Assembly: GCA_944325825.1 (NCBI GenBank)
Contig: CALVBP010000007.1
Location: 1-64,000 of the forward strand
DNA: 64,000 nucleotides
Direction: 5' to 3'
Source: Candidatus Gastranaerophilales bacterium
Lineage (GTDB): Bacteria; Cyanobacteriota; Vampirovibrionia; Gastranaerophilales; Gastranaerophilaceae
The notes below the pieces were generated by a model. It did no database searches and was not told the origin of the DNA. It was given only the letters and a program-made list of their open reading frames with translations. Both the position numbers and the translations under genes were made by a program. Positions 38,801 to 46,651 of this stretch are shown here, piece after piece; within the stretch, counting starts at the first letter, position 1; each line of letters starts with the position of its first letter.

Positions 38801-41800
38801 TTTAAATCTTGTGTCAAAACCTGATTATTGGTTTCAATATTTTTAGCAAATTCATTCAGTTTAACCTTCAAAGAACAATAATCTGCTGCAGTTAGTTTAA
38901 CATTTTCATCTATTACACCTTTGAGAGTTTCTGCAATCTCAGAAATTTGCCTCATATTTTCATCAGACTGTTCTTCCCAGACTGCTTTCATTGCGGAATT
39001 TATATCAGAAATTCTGTCTTTTAAATAATCCGACTGGGAAGAAGCTTTAGCTTGCAGGTTATCAAAAACCTCTTCAATCTTTGTTTTATATCCTTCCAGT
39101 TTTTCTGATACCTTTTCTTGCATCCTTTCGGATATCGAAACGAATTCTGATTCAATTTTATCAGACAAAGATTTGTCAGATTTATCAAAAAGTATTGTTA
39201 TTTGTGAAACTAAAGACTCAAAATTACTTTCAATTATAGAAAGCTGCCTTGTCATATCACCGTCGACATTTTCATCAACTTTATCTAACACATTTTTTAA
39301 TCCGGCAAAATCCTCGAGGATTACATCCACCTTTTTAGATAAAGTATCAGCATATTGATCATTAAGGGAATTTACAAGAGACTTGAGCGATACAAAATTC
39401 TCAAGAATTTTGGCTAGAGCCCCGGTCATAGATGAAGAGTTGTCATCGGACAGTTTTCCGATTTGCACCTTTAATTCTTCTACTAAATCCGTTATTTCTT
39501 GAGTATTTTTACTGTACAGATTTTCAAACGAGAATTTTAGCTCACTTAATTTATCTGCATTTTCACAGGTAAATTCCTGTTTATAATCCGTAATTTTATC
39601 AAGCAGCGCATTTTTCAAAGCTGTCAGTTTAGAATCAAAATCACTTTTTAAAGTCCCGGCAGCATCTAAAATTCCTTCAATTTTATTATCAGCAGAAATA
39701 CTGTTTACCGAAAGGATTTCTTTAATCTCTTTATATGAATCTTGTATCTCCAGCAATTTTGCATATGAATACTTGAGCTCATTTTTTAAGTCTTCTGAAT
39801 TTTCAGAAATTGCCCGCTTAACTAAATCTAATTCTGCAGATGTTTCTTCCTGTATACTTTTTAAATTGTTCTCGACTTGTATTCTAATTACATCAACAAC
39901 ATCTCTGACATTTTCAATATAGTTTAAATTATTTTCTTTAAAAATATTTGAAATACCGGCAAGATTCACATTAGAATCAGAATCTGCAGACGATTTCGCC
40001 TCGCTTACATAAGACAAAACATCAACAATTGAAGAAGCTATATTATCCAATACCGGCTTAAGCGCTGTAAGAGAAGCCGCTTGAGTTTTCTTTAATTCAT
40101 CTTCAAAATTATCTAATTTGCTTATTAAGAGTTCATACTTCCCGTACAAATCATTGGTAAATTTTTCTGATAATTCTGAATTCGCACCTTCTATACTATT
40201 TGCAAGCTCCTGCTTTGATGCATACAAATCAACCCGTAAATCTTTTACAGTGTTTACAAAATCCAGAGCTAAGACTTTTTCTACAGCAGTCTTTAAATCA
40301 GTAAATTCTCTTTTCAGATTACCTGTCTCAACAACAGAAGAATCCATTTTATAATCAAGTACACCTGTTAAATTCTTTATATTTTCAATCTGATCAACCA
40401 GCTGTGCAGAGGAATTTGAAACTGAATTTTCTTGATTTTCCAGAGATGTTCTTAAGCTATTTTCAAACAAAGTAAGCCTGTCCGTAATATTTGAAAATAT
40501 TGCATTGTTCGCAGAAACACTATTTTCATCAAGCTGAGAAACAATTGCCTTTAAATCAGATATATTTTCAAAAACCGAACCAAAATTTTTCTCACATAAA
40601 ACAGCAATGGAAGACTGTGTATTATTGAGCTTTGAACTTAAGGTATCTGCTCCGGCCGTAATTGAGTTCAGCACCCTTGTTATGTTTACTTCATTAAGAC
40701 TTGAAATTTTCTCTGTACTTTCATCAATATGATTTTTAATATTTAATTCAGTTTTCCCTAAATTAGAAAGCAAGTTTTGGAAGTTTATATTTATATCAAG
40801 TGCCTTTACAGCATCTGACACTTTTTGAAGTTCCTCTGATGTAAACTTAAGATTCCTGTCAAGAGTCAACGTACCTTCAATAATATTCTTCAATGTTCCT
40901 TCAAGAGAAGTTTTAAATGTTTCAAATTGCTCATTTGTATTAATTAAAGAAACTTCTGTCTGTAATTTTTCCAAAGATGCAAGTATATCTTTTGTATTCT
41001 GGTCATTTTCATCAGCGATTGAAGCTTTTAATCCCGCTATTATATTTACTGAAGCATCAATTTTATCTGCAAGATTATCAATACGTATATATTTATCACC
41101 CAGTTCATTTACAGAGGCGGTGAGTTCTCTTGTTTGTGCTGTTAATTCAAATAAACGCTCATTTTGAGAGTTGACATCTGCTTGAGTTGCCAGATTTTTA
41201 AGAGCATCTTCCACTTGAACAGTTTTTTGATCCAACATTTGCAATGCAGACAATACAGTATTGGAAGACATTTCAATATTTGACAATACATCCGAAAATC
41301 TATCCAAATAATCAGTTTTATCAATTGATGTTATTGTCTTTATAATCGTTTTAAAGTTATCATTTAAACTTAAAACAATAGAATCAAACCCGTTATTCAA
41401 TCTTTCTAAATCATTCTTTAAAAGCGAAATATTTTTAATAATTTCTTTTTTCTGGGAATCATCAGACCTCAGAGCATCCAAACGCAGAGTTATGTCAGTC
41501 AAGGATTCTTTCTGAGAAACCACTTCTCTTGAAAATACAGAAAGATTTGTTGCAACAATATCAAAAAGCTCTTTTACTTCAGAAGATTTAATCATTTCTG
41601 AACTGTTCTTTAGGAGTGTTGAAAATAGGGATTCTATAGCACCGAATTTTGATAGTAAAATACTATGGCGCTCATCCAAATTTTGTTTTAATTCGGACAA
41701 GAAAATTTTTATTAAATCAATATCTTCTTCCGTATTAATTTTTTCCAGCTTATCATTAATACCTGTGAGCAACTTATCAACATCTGAGGTATTAAGAATA

Positions 41801-41883
41801 CCCTGTGCCCGTATTGAATTCAATAAAGTTTTAACTGTATCAAAATTCTCTTTTATTTCTGAAAAGTTATCGAAATCTGCCAT
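35830..41883 (-). CDS. Giant coiled-coil protein (about 2017 residues), unknown
   Basis: One uninterrupted frame of about 6 kb. The sequence is helical throughout, with heptad-like leucine/isoleucine spacing and many near-repeats of the form L-x-x-L-x-x-x-I/V-x-x-L, rich in S, D, E, K and N. There is no signal peptide, membrane helix or enzyme motif. Composition is like its neighbours, so recent transfer is not suggested. The ATG at 41883 (MADFDNF) or 41901 may be the start. It could be a cytoskeletal or polar scaffold, or a structural rod several hundred nanometres long if fully extended. No family was recognised. Confidence 0.8.
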   Translation of the reverse strand: MADFDNFSEIKENFDTVKTLLNSIRAQGILNTSDVDKLLTGINDKLEKINTEEDIDLIKIFLSELKQNLDERHSILLSKFGAIESLFSTLLKNSSEMIKSSEVKELFDIVATNLSVFSREVVSQKESLTDITLRLDALRSDDSQKKEIIKNISLLKNDLERLNNGFDSIVLSLNDNFKTIIKTITSIDKTDYLDRFSDVLSNIEMSSNTVLSALQMLDQKTVQVEDALKNLATQADVNSQNERLFELTAQTRELTASVNELGDKYIRIDNLADKIDASVNIIAGLKASIADENDQNTKDILASLEKLQTEVSLINTNEQFETFKTSLEGTLKNIIEGTLTLDRNLKFTSEELQKVSDAVKALDININFQNLLSNLGKTELNIKNHIDESTEKISSLNEVNITRVLNSITAGADTLSSKLNNTQSSIAVLCEKNFGSVFENISDLKAIVSQLDENSVSANNAIFSNITDRLTLFENSLRTSLENQENSVSNSSAQLVDQIENIKNLTGVLDYKMDSSVVETGNLKREFTDLKTAVEKVLALDFVNTVKDLRVDLYASKQELANSIEGANSELSEKFTNDLYGKYELLISKLDNFEDELKKTQAASLTALKPVLDNIASSIVDVLSYVSEAKSSADSDSNVNLAGISNIFKENNLNYIENVRDVVDVIRIQVENNLKSIQEETSAELDLVKRAISENSEDLKNELKYSYAKLLEIQDSYKEIKEILSVNSISADNKIEGILDAAGTLKSDFDSKLTALKNALLDKITDYKQEFTCENADKLSELKFSFENLYSKNTQEITDLVEELKVQIGKLSDDNSSSMTGALAKILENFVSLKSLVNSLNDQYADTLSKKVDVILEDFAGLKNVLDKVDENVDGDMTRQLSIIESNFESLVSQITILFDKSDKSLSDKIESEFVSISERMQEKVSEKLEGYKTKIEEVFDNLQAKASSQSDYLKDRISDINSAMKAVWEEQSDENMRQISEIAETLKGVIDENVKLTAADYCSLKVKLNEFAKNIETNNQVLTQDLKAQLDDITKYIDSVLDIQAQELSAKCDNLGNKLESLDKKFESDILALDSNTKAAGTELKNIIAASFDKISKDSETLTANVEEIKSDLDSGINTVSYNVTEGFDALTQSTASNAQRLEASVSEVKDSLSEQFDVVKTSSADIAALTQMTANNNTLLENIGALSREQHEGTVLQAQNILNAVKSVENRANEQISMSNAAKSELAALNALVDNNKSLILELSDSLTEKVNSLISTSAEISAGELQSIDSYVNNLSEQIEAEKQNVICCKDLIIEFLGKGLDSLSQNVEKETDTVIAELIDQFDLLKKSQSDETVKLTNQIEDIISNHIYNSIEDLKSFFDIKTDTSVMLGKLDNLKIELTDSVEKLITNLNKLLDANLFTSAMSDYKVAVELLINSSVESLNDRIEDFISKNITEIGNIISADRKNIEDKLSLFDKKFIDTVVDKYEEIKLISNKYNDSFNNINNSVNDIISRFEDVKSGVNSKIDELSNLVKSSCEENGKQIDKLQESFDNLRSQISNKSFDEAFQASINKQIAGLEDLIQEELSYIEDISDLCCNNLPDVAEMNTLVKHSVLASIEEFSKKLDSQNLEGKLDAELKDFKSDIITQFLNVFNQISFVAEQEEILDFIQEKHSELITILSHIVTSADVVEDINDNVAVIDNKIDSLKDDISNINEKINSIISSEGDVDYIYSLQDLEADIANLRLVLNEMKDNDHGKEFSDLISSTNDIYKLVESIKTELPAKKDIEDIAEDLVSISTRTNKLILASDESYKTLQDNLQDFKLVINDLDERTRNFPREAGIDKIDSKLNSLNNMMISGAKTNQVFNQVFEYLAEWVDNASVQINTIADRVESLDEIEQIKAMLTDLKAEAEDDSESIELVEALGNVFEKQTKRISSLEAKLDKIIVENTINSTKKFDLTPLEDTINKFLVAVDEKMSVQQDKINSLEAKLEDALELLDGKDTAQLTKKVGGMDRQIAKLNKSIEKIASHVVEK

Positions 41884-41983
41884 ATAACTACTATCCCACA
41901 TCCTAAATTATTACATTTACACTTATTATATACTAATATAAAAATAGTGACAAATAATAATTTTTTTCTTAAAATTAAACTTA

Positions 41984-42568
41984 ATGAATTATTTGTTTTT
42001 CATTTTAATAGGGGTATCTATAATTGCAGCAATTATTAACGGGACTGTTACTGAGCTTGTTAATTCTATGCTGGATGCATGTAATACTGCTGTAAAAATT
42101 GCACTCTCACTAATCGGAATTATGGCTTTTTGGCTCGGAATGATGAGAATTGCCGAAAAAGCAGGACTGGTTAAAATAATATCAAAATTTCTTTACCCTC
42201 TTGCAAAGCCTCTATTTAAAGATATAAAAAAAGATTCTCCGGCTCTTGGAGATATAACAATGAGCTTGACTGCAAACGCATTGGGGCTGACAAACGCTGC
42301 AACACCAATTGGATTGAAAGTAATGAAGGAGCTTCAAGAAGAAAATCCTAATAAAGAATCCGCAAGTGACCCCATGTGCATGTTCCTTGGAATGAATACA
42401 GCGGGATTTCAAATAATTCCCGTAACAGTTATTGCAATACTTACGGGTTTGGGCGCCGGCAATCCGACAGATATCATTCTGCCAACTCTCATTGTTACTA
42501 CTTTAGCATTTATATCATCAATTATAATAACTATTATTCTCAGAAAAATCTGGAGGGAGAAAGCATGA
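41984..42568 (+). CDS. spmA: Spore maturation protein A-like (nucleoside-recognition/Gate domain)
   Basis: A 194-residue membrane protein with about five helices. The stretch ALSLIGIMAFWLGMMRIAEKAGLV and the motif GDITMSLTANALGLTNAATPIG are characteristic of SpmA-type Gate-domain proteins. In Bacillus SpmA/SpmB affect spore core dehydration; in non-sporulating bacteria their role is unknown. The stop overlaps the spmB start as ATGA. No ribosome site is obvious before this start. Confidence 0.85.
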   Translation: MNYLFFILIGVSIIAAIINGTVTELVNSMLDACNTAVKIALSLIGIMAFWLGMMRIAEKAGLVKIISKFLYPLAKPLFKDIKKDSPALGDITMSLTANALGLTNAATPIGLKVMKELQEENPNKESASDPMCMFLGMNTAGFQIIPVTVIAILTGLGAGNPTDIILPTLIVTTLAFISSIIITIILRKIWREKA

Positions 42569-43083
42569 TTATACTTCCTCTTATGATTTTAATAATACTA
42601 ATTGCGGGAATTGTAAAAAAAATTCCTGTGTATGAAGAATTTGTAGAAGGTGCAAAAGATGGTTTTATCATCTCAATAAAAATAATACCTTATCTTGTTG
42701 CATTAATAGCTGCAATTTCAATGTTCAGAGCTTCCGGAGCTATGGAGTGGGTTACAAATCTTTTAAGTTTTATTCTTAATAAATTTTCAATATCAGCAGA
42801 TATAGTCCCTCTTATGATTGCCCGTCCTCTTTCCGGCTCTGCCGCATTGGGGTTATTCTCAGAGCTTGCATCTTCACATGGTGCAGATGCATTTATAACA
42901 AAAATGGCTGCTATTATGATAGGCAGCTCCGAAACAACCTTTTATGTTCTTACAGTATACTTCGGTTCCGTAGGAATCAAAAAATTCCGATATGCTCTTC
43001 TTACTGGAGTTATTTCTGATGTTATAAGTATTGCACTAGCAATTTGGGCTGCACATCTGTTTTTTCCTGCCAGCATTGGGTAG
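42565..43083 (+). CDS. spmB: Spore maturation protein B-like (nucleoside-recognition/Gate domain)
   Basis: The ATG at 42565 follows GGAGGGAG and overlaps the spmA stop (ATGA), giving 172 residues. Membrane helices include IILPLMILIILIAGI and IIPYLVALIAAISMFRA. The motif MIARPLSGSAALGLFSELA and IGSSETTFYVLTVYFG are typical of SpmB. It most likely acts as a pair with SpmA in the inner membrane. Its last 62 bp overlap a convergent zinc-ribbon gene. Confidence 0.85.
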   Translation: MIILPLMILIILIAGIVKKIPVYEEFVEGAKDGFIISIKIIPYLVALIAAISMFRASGAMEWVTNLLSFILNKFSISADIVPLMIARPLSGSAALGLFSELASSHGADAFITKMAAIMIGSSETTFYVLTVYFGSVGIKKFRYALLTGVISDVISIALAIWAAHLFFPASIG

Positions 43084-43396
43084 CAAAGTTTGAATTGCTA
43101 TTTTCTGCTACACATTTATGCAAAACTGCAAAATTTATATCTATAAAATTAATTTTAGAAAGTTTTTCTAATTTAAACTCATCCGAGCCACAATTGGTAC
43201 AATACCTATTATATGGCTCAATTTTGTCACCTCTCTGAACGGTTTTTAATTTAACCCCGCAGCATGCACATCTTGTTATATACCACTCATTTTTTATAAG
43301 TTTACCGCAATCAGGGCAATATCCTTGTTCAATATCCGGTAGAACCTTATCATGCTGACATTTATTATTAAATTTAAATAAATTAGTTAAAAACAT
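43022..43396 (-). CDS. Cys-rich zinc-ribbon protein, unknown
   Basis: A 124-residue protein with several Cys pairs: C13 with H15, C27-C30 (YCPDCGKL), C43-C46 (RCACCG) and C66-C69 (YCTNCGS). These can form two zinc ribbons. The C-terminal 20 residues are encoded antisense to the end of spmB. No membrane or signal segment is seen. The zinc ribbons make it a likely real gene, but no family was recognised. Confidence 0.6.
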   Translation of the reverse strand: MFLTNLFKFNNKCQHDKVLPDIEQGYCPDCGKLIKNEWYITRCACCGVKLKTVQRGDKIEPYNRYCTNCGSDEFKLEKLSKINFIDINFAVLHKCVAENSNSNFATQCWQEKTDVQPKLLVQYL

Positions 43397-43792
43397 TCCG
43401 TTTCCTCATCTGATATTTATTTATTAATTTTGTATATAAAAAAATCAACAAATGTAAAGAATTATGAAGAAAAATCTAAAATTAAAGCAATTATAAAGAG
43501 AAATACAACTTTATATATATAAGATATTTATAACACGCTATACACATATATCTATTATTTATACTACACTTCACACATTTAAGTTTTTAGAGTCATTTTG
43601 ACTCTTTTTTTTTGTAATATATGTTCACATAGAGGGAAGTTTGCTTGCATTTTAAAAAAATAATAAGTATACTAAATACACTTAATCTTATTTTTTGTAA
43701 CAATGTTGCCGAAATTTGTAACAAAATAGCAAATCTGATGATTAAAAAGACTTTATAAAATTGTGTACATATTAGGTAAAGGGTTTGTGTAG
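43397..43792. other. Gene-free stretch of about 400 bp
   Basis: No credible protein gene. It contains an orphan plus-strand terminator (43589-43613) and two identical inverted GTTACAAA half-sites (TTTGTAAC at 43694-43701 and 43715-43722) 21 bp apart, about two helix turns, upstream of the 43793 gene. Very AT-rich. Confidence 0.6.
43589..43613 (+). terminator. Orphan intrinsic terminator
   Basis: AGAGTC-ATTTT-GACTCT followed by eight more T. No plus-strand gene ends nearby: the nearest is spmB, 500 bp back and covered by a convergent gene. It may end a small RNA or the spmAB transcript. Confidence 0.65.
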
Positions 43793-45814
43793 TTGAAAAT
43801 CGAAAAGTGCAGTAACAGTCCAATAATTAACTCTTCTGATAATAAACAAGACAGGCAAGTTACAAAACCTTATAATCCGAGTTTTGGTTCTGGCGTAACC
43901 AGCGTGTTGAGTGGAGTCGGAAGCTTTATGCAGGGCGTTGAAAACGGAGGATTTCTGGTATCCTTCTTAATTCAAGACTGCTTAGGCATGACAATGCCTC
44001 GTGTAGGAGCTGCCTTTTTAAGAGACAAAGAAGTAACAGGGCATTATAACGTTCAGGAAGGATTTGAAGTTCTTGGCAGAGAAGGGCTTACAGGACCTTG
44101 TATGATGGCAGTAGCTCCAATTATGTTTGCACTTGCCGCAAAATTTGGGAAAACTACCAGTGTAAATTCTCAACTCATAAAAAGATTTGGTAATAGTTTA
44201 AAAGAGATAGTTGCCAAATCTGATTTTGATAGAGCTCTATTAAAGAATAAGGATAAATTCAAAGAAGAATTCTTTAGAAAAAATATTCGCAAAATGCTGG
44301 AAAACTCTCTTGGTAAAGAAAATGTAAAAGAAGAAAGCATTGAATATATACTCAAACAGCTCAAAAACTATGAAAACATACCTGTAGATGCCAAAACGAA
44401 GAAATTGTTTGGAAAGAACAAGTACAGAAAAGAATGCTTGGCTAATATCTCGGAGCATATTGATAACATCAGATACAACACCTCTACCGATCTTAATATG
44501 TTACAAAAAATAAAAGTAGGATCTGATGAATTAAAAGATATCAAGGCCTTCTCTACAAAAGAAGCAATTGATGCAATGGTTAAATACAGTAATGATGCCA
44601 TCGCAATTAATAAACAACTCGACAAACTTGATGCAGCACATGCTGAAAGCATAAAAAACAGTTCTATTGCAAAACGTATGATTGCAAATATTTCGACAAT
44701 GGCTGCAACTTTAGGAGTGCTGTCAATCCTACCTAAAATATATGCAAAAAGTGATATAGCCCCTGGTGCACAAACCGCAAACAAATTACGAGAAATTAAA
44801 GAGCAAGAAAGAAAGCTGGAAAGAGAACTCGAGCATGACAAAGAGCGTGAAGCTATCTTAGAAAAAGACCTTGAAATTGAAAAGAAAAGAGCTAACGGAG
44901 AAGTTAGTTTCAAAGGCTCAAAAAATCCTTTATCAAAACTTGGAGAAATTATTTCTAAACACTCTAATGAAAAGATTTCTTCAGAATTAGAATATAACGG
45001 TCATAATTTTACACATACTTTAATGGCCGGGCTCTCCCTATTCGGGTTACTTTTACCCAGAGGGTTGAGAGCATATAATCGTGCTCAAACCGATGATGTA
45101 ACAGGTAAAAAAGACTTAACTGAATTGTACGAAATTCTTATAAGAGATATTACCTCCAGCTTAGCTGTTGTATTTGTTGTACCTATGCTAACAAGAGCAT
45201 TTGTAACATCCTATGAAAAACAATCCGGATTTGTCTTAATGCAGAAAAACAGAAACATGAGCAAGTCCAAAACCATGCTCAACTTGTTAAATCCGTACAG
45301 CCAAGCTCATGTACTTACCAATTCTGAAATTTCATCTCTTTACAATAATGTTGACAGTCTGGATAAAATGAAGAACTTCTGCAAATACATCGATAAAAAT
45401 AACGGTGATTTACAAAAAATACTTTCAAAATCTGAAACTGTTAACACAATCTTCAATGAAAAGACTCTGGATTTATCAAAATTAAAGAATTTAGACAGAA
45501 GCGAGAAAAACAAAAAAATTATAGAATTCTTTGAGCACTTTGATAAACAAGCAGTTAAACTTAACAAATCCAGAGATAAGACAAGTCTTAATCAGCTTGT
45601 TACAAACTTAATGAAGAGTGTTAAAAAGCCTAAAGGAAACGGAATTACAGCATTCGCAAGAGGTTTAAATTCGATTCCGGCATTATTAACAATGGTATTT
45701 ATATCACCATACATCTTAGGGTGGTTTATACCTAGATTAACCTATGCAAATACCCGAAGAATCCACGAGAAACAAGAACGTGAACGTGAAGCTATACTAA
45801 ACAAAACCGCATAA
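43793..45814 (+). CDS. Large lineage-specific membrane-associated protein, unknown
   Basis: A 673-residue protein with a TTG start (weak AAAGGG upstream). An N-terminal PSFGSG motif and a Gly/Ala-rich hydrophobic region (about 30-120) lead into a helical domain. Then come a hydrophobic stretch near 295-315, a long E/K/R coiled coil (about 328-370) and a second SFKG motif (about 374). Two or three more hydrophobic segments follow (about 410-425, 455-475, 625-645). No family was recognised. Its stop is 2 bp from that of the convergent transglycosylase gene. Confidence 0.7.
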   Translation: MKIEKCSNSPIINSSDNKQDRQVTKPYNPSFGSGVTSVLSGVGSFMQGVENGGFLVSFLIQDCLGMTMPRVGAAFLRDKEVTGHYNVQEGFEVLGREGLTGPCMMAVAPIMFALAAKFGKTTSVNSQLIKRFGNSLKEIVAKSDFDRALLKNKDKFKEEFFRKNIRKMLENSLGKENVKEESIEYILKQLKNYENIPVDAKTKKLFGKNKYRKECLANISEHIDNIRYNTSTDLNMLQKIKVGSDELKDIKAFSTKEAIDAMVKYSNDAIAINKQLDKLDAAHAESIKNSSIAKRMIANISTMAATLGVLSILPKIYAKSDIAPGAQTANKLREIKEQERKLERELEHDKEREAILEKDLEIEKKRANGEVSFKGSKNPLSKLGEIISKHSNEKISSELEYNGHNFTHTLMAGLSLFGLLLPRGLRAYNRAQTDDVTGKKDLTELYEILIRDITSSLAVVFVVPMLTRAFVTSYEKQSGFVLMQKNRNMSKSKTMLNLLNPYSQAHVLTNSEISSLYNNVDSLDKMKNFCKYIDKNNGDLQKILSKSETVNTIFNEKTLDLSKLKNLDRSEKNKKIIEFFEHFDKQAVKLNKSRDKTSLNQLVTNLMKSVKKPKGNGITAFARGLNSIPALLTMVFISPYILGWFIPRLTYANTRRIHEKQEREREAILNKTA

Positions 45815-45816
45815 TT

Positions 45817-46485
45817 TTACAGATAGCTGGATAAAATAGAGCGTACGTAATTTTGCGTTTCTTTATACGGCGGAACACCGTCATATTTATCAACAGCACC
45901 GGGGCCTGCATTATATGCGGCAAGTGCAAGTATTACATTACCGTTATATCTATTCAGCATTGATTTTAGGTATTTTACTCCGCCTTCAACATTTTGTTCC
46001 GGATCAAGAGGATTTGTAACACCCAAACCTTTAGCAGTAGCAGGCATTAGTTGCATTAAACCTAAGGCTCCGACACGAGATTTCGCATTAGGATTAAAAC
46101 CTGACTCTTGATTTACAAGTGCATTTACTAATTTTTCATCAACGCCATGTTTCTTTGAAACTCTTGATATAAGCTCTTTTATTTTTGATTTTGTTGAGTA
46201 ATCTTTTGAAATACCTTCTGCATTACTCGAATATATAGTTGCATTAACTCTTGTTGCCGGATTAGTAAGTAAATCCCCGAATTTTGCCTGTGCAGAAGAC
46301 TTTAGGACTTTATCAAAAGATTCTATATTAGCTTTATTAGCGGTTGATTGAACGGCATTGTTAGATTCCACCGGAGTCCATTGTGCGTTTAGTCTGTTTA
46401 TATAACTATTCATTTGAGCAGCACGCTGCATAGCACTTGACTGTCCTGATGACGATAGCAAATTTTGAATCATAGCTGAAAACAT
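45817..46485 (-). CDS. Lytic transglycosylase (SLT domain)
   Basis: A 222-residue protein. The C-terminal SLT/goose-lysozyme-like domain (about 108-222) has the catalytic glutamate E127 in [12 protein letters not shown], then [13 protein letters not shown] and [15 protein letters not shown]. It cleaves peptidoglycan between MurNAc and GlcNAc with anhydro products. The N-terminal 100 residues are Ser/Asn-rich with no clear signal peptide, so export may be non-classical or the protein may belong to an assembly machine. AAGGAT lies about 9 bases before the ATG. Confidence 0.88.
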   Translation of the reverse strand: MFSAMIQNLLSSSGQSSAMQRAAQMNSYINRLNAQWTPVESNNAVQSTANKANIESFDKVLKSSAQAKFGDLLTNPATRVNATIYSSNAEGISKDYSTKSKIKELISRVSKKHGVDEKLVNALVNQESGFNPNAKSRVGALGLMQLMPATAKGLGVTNPLDPEQNVEGGVKYLKSMLNRYNGNVILALAAYNAGPGAVDKYDGVPPYKETQNYVRSILSSYL

Positions 46486-46651
46486 GTTTTATTTATCCTT
46501 TCAATTAAACATGACGGGGAATCATAAGTTTTCTTTAAGTAATTTATAAAAAATACACTATATGGTTTAATATTTTTATACGATAAGTCAAAAATATGGA
46601 TTTTTTTTTTACAATATGATATTATAACCACATAGTGAGGGAGAGTGTCCG

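Noticed and set aside
35870-40354. Several plus-strand open frames inside the giant coiled-coil gene
   Set aside because: They are Ser/Leu-rich antisense shadows of an S/D/E/K-rich coding sequence, with no ribosome sites.
43694-43722. Two TTTGTAAC words as a further HLR1 site
   Set aside because: The octamers are identical but 21 bp apart, not 10, and the half-site expected in between is not present. Kept only as a note in the gene-free stretch.
43593-43823. Minus-strand open frame of 76 codons
   Set aside because: It runs through the orphan terminator and the start of the 43793 gene, has low-complexity hydrophobic residues and no ribosome site.
46605-46613. T-run before the 46652 gene as a phase-variable tract
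   Set aside because: It is only about ten bases long, intergenic and not at a fixed promoter spacer, so there is no evidence of switching.
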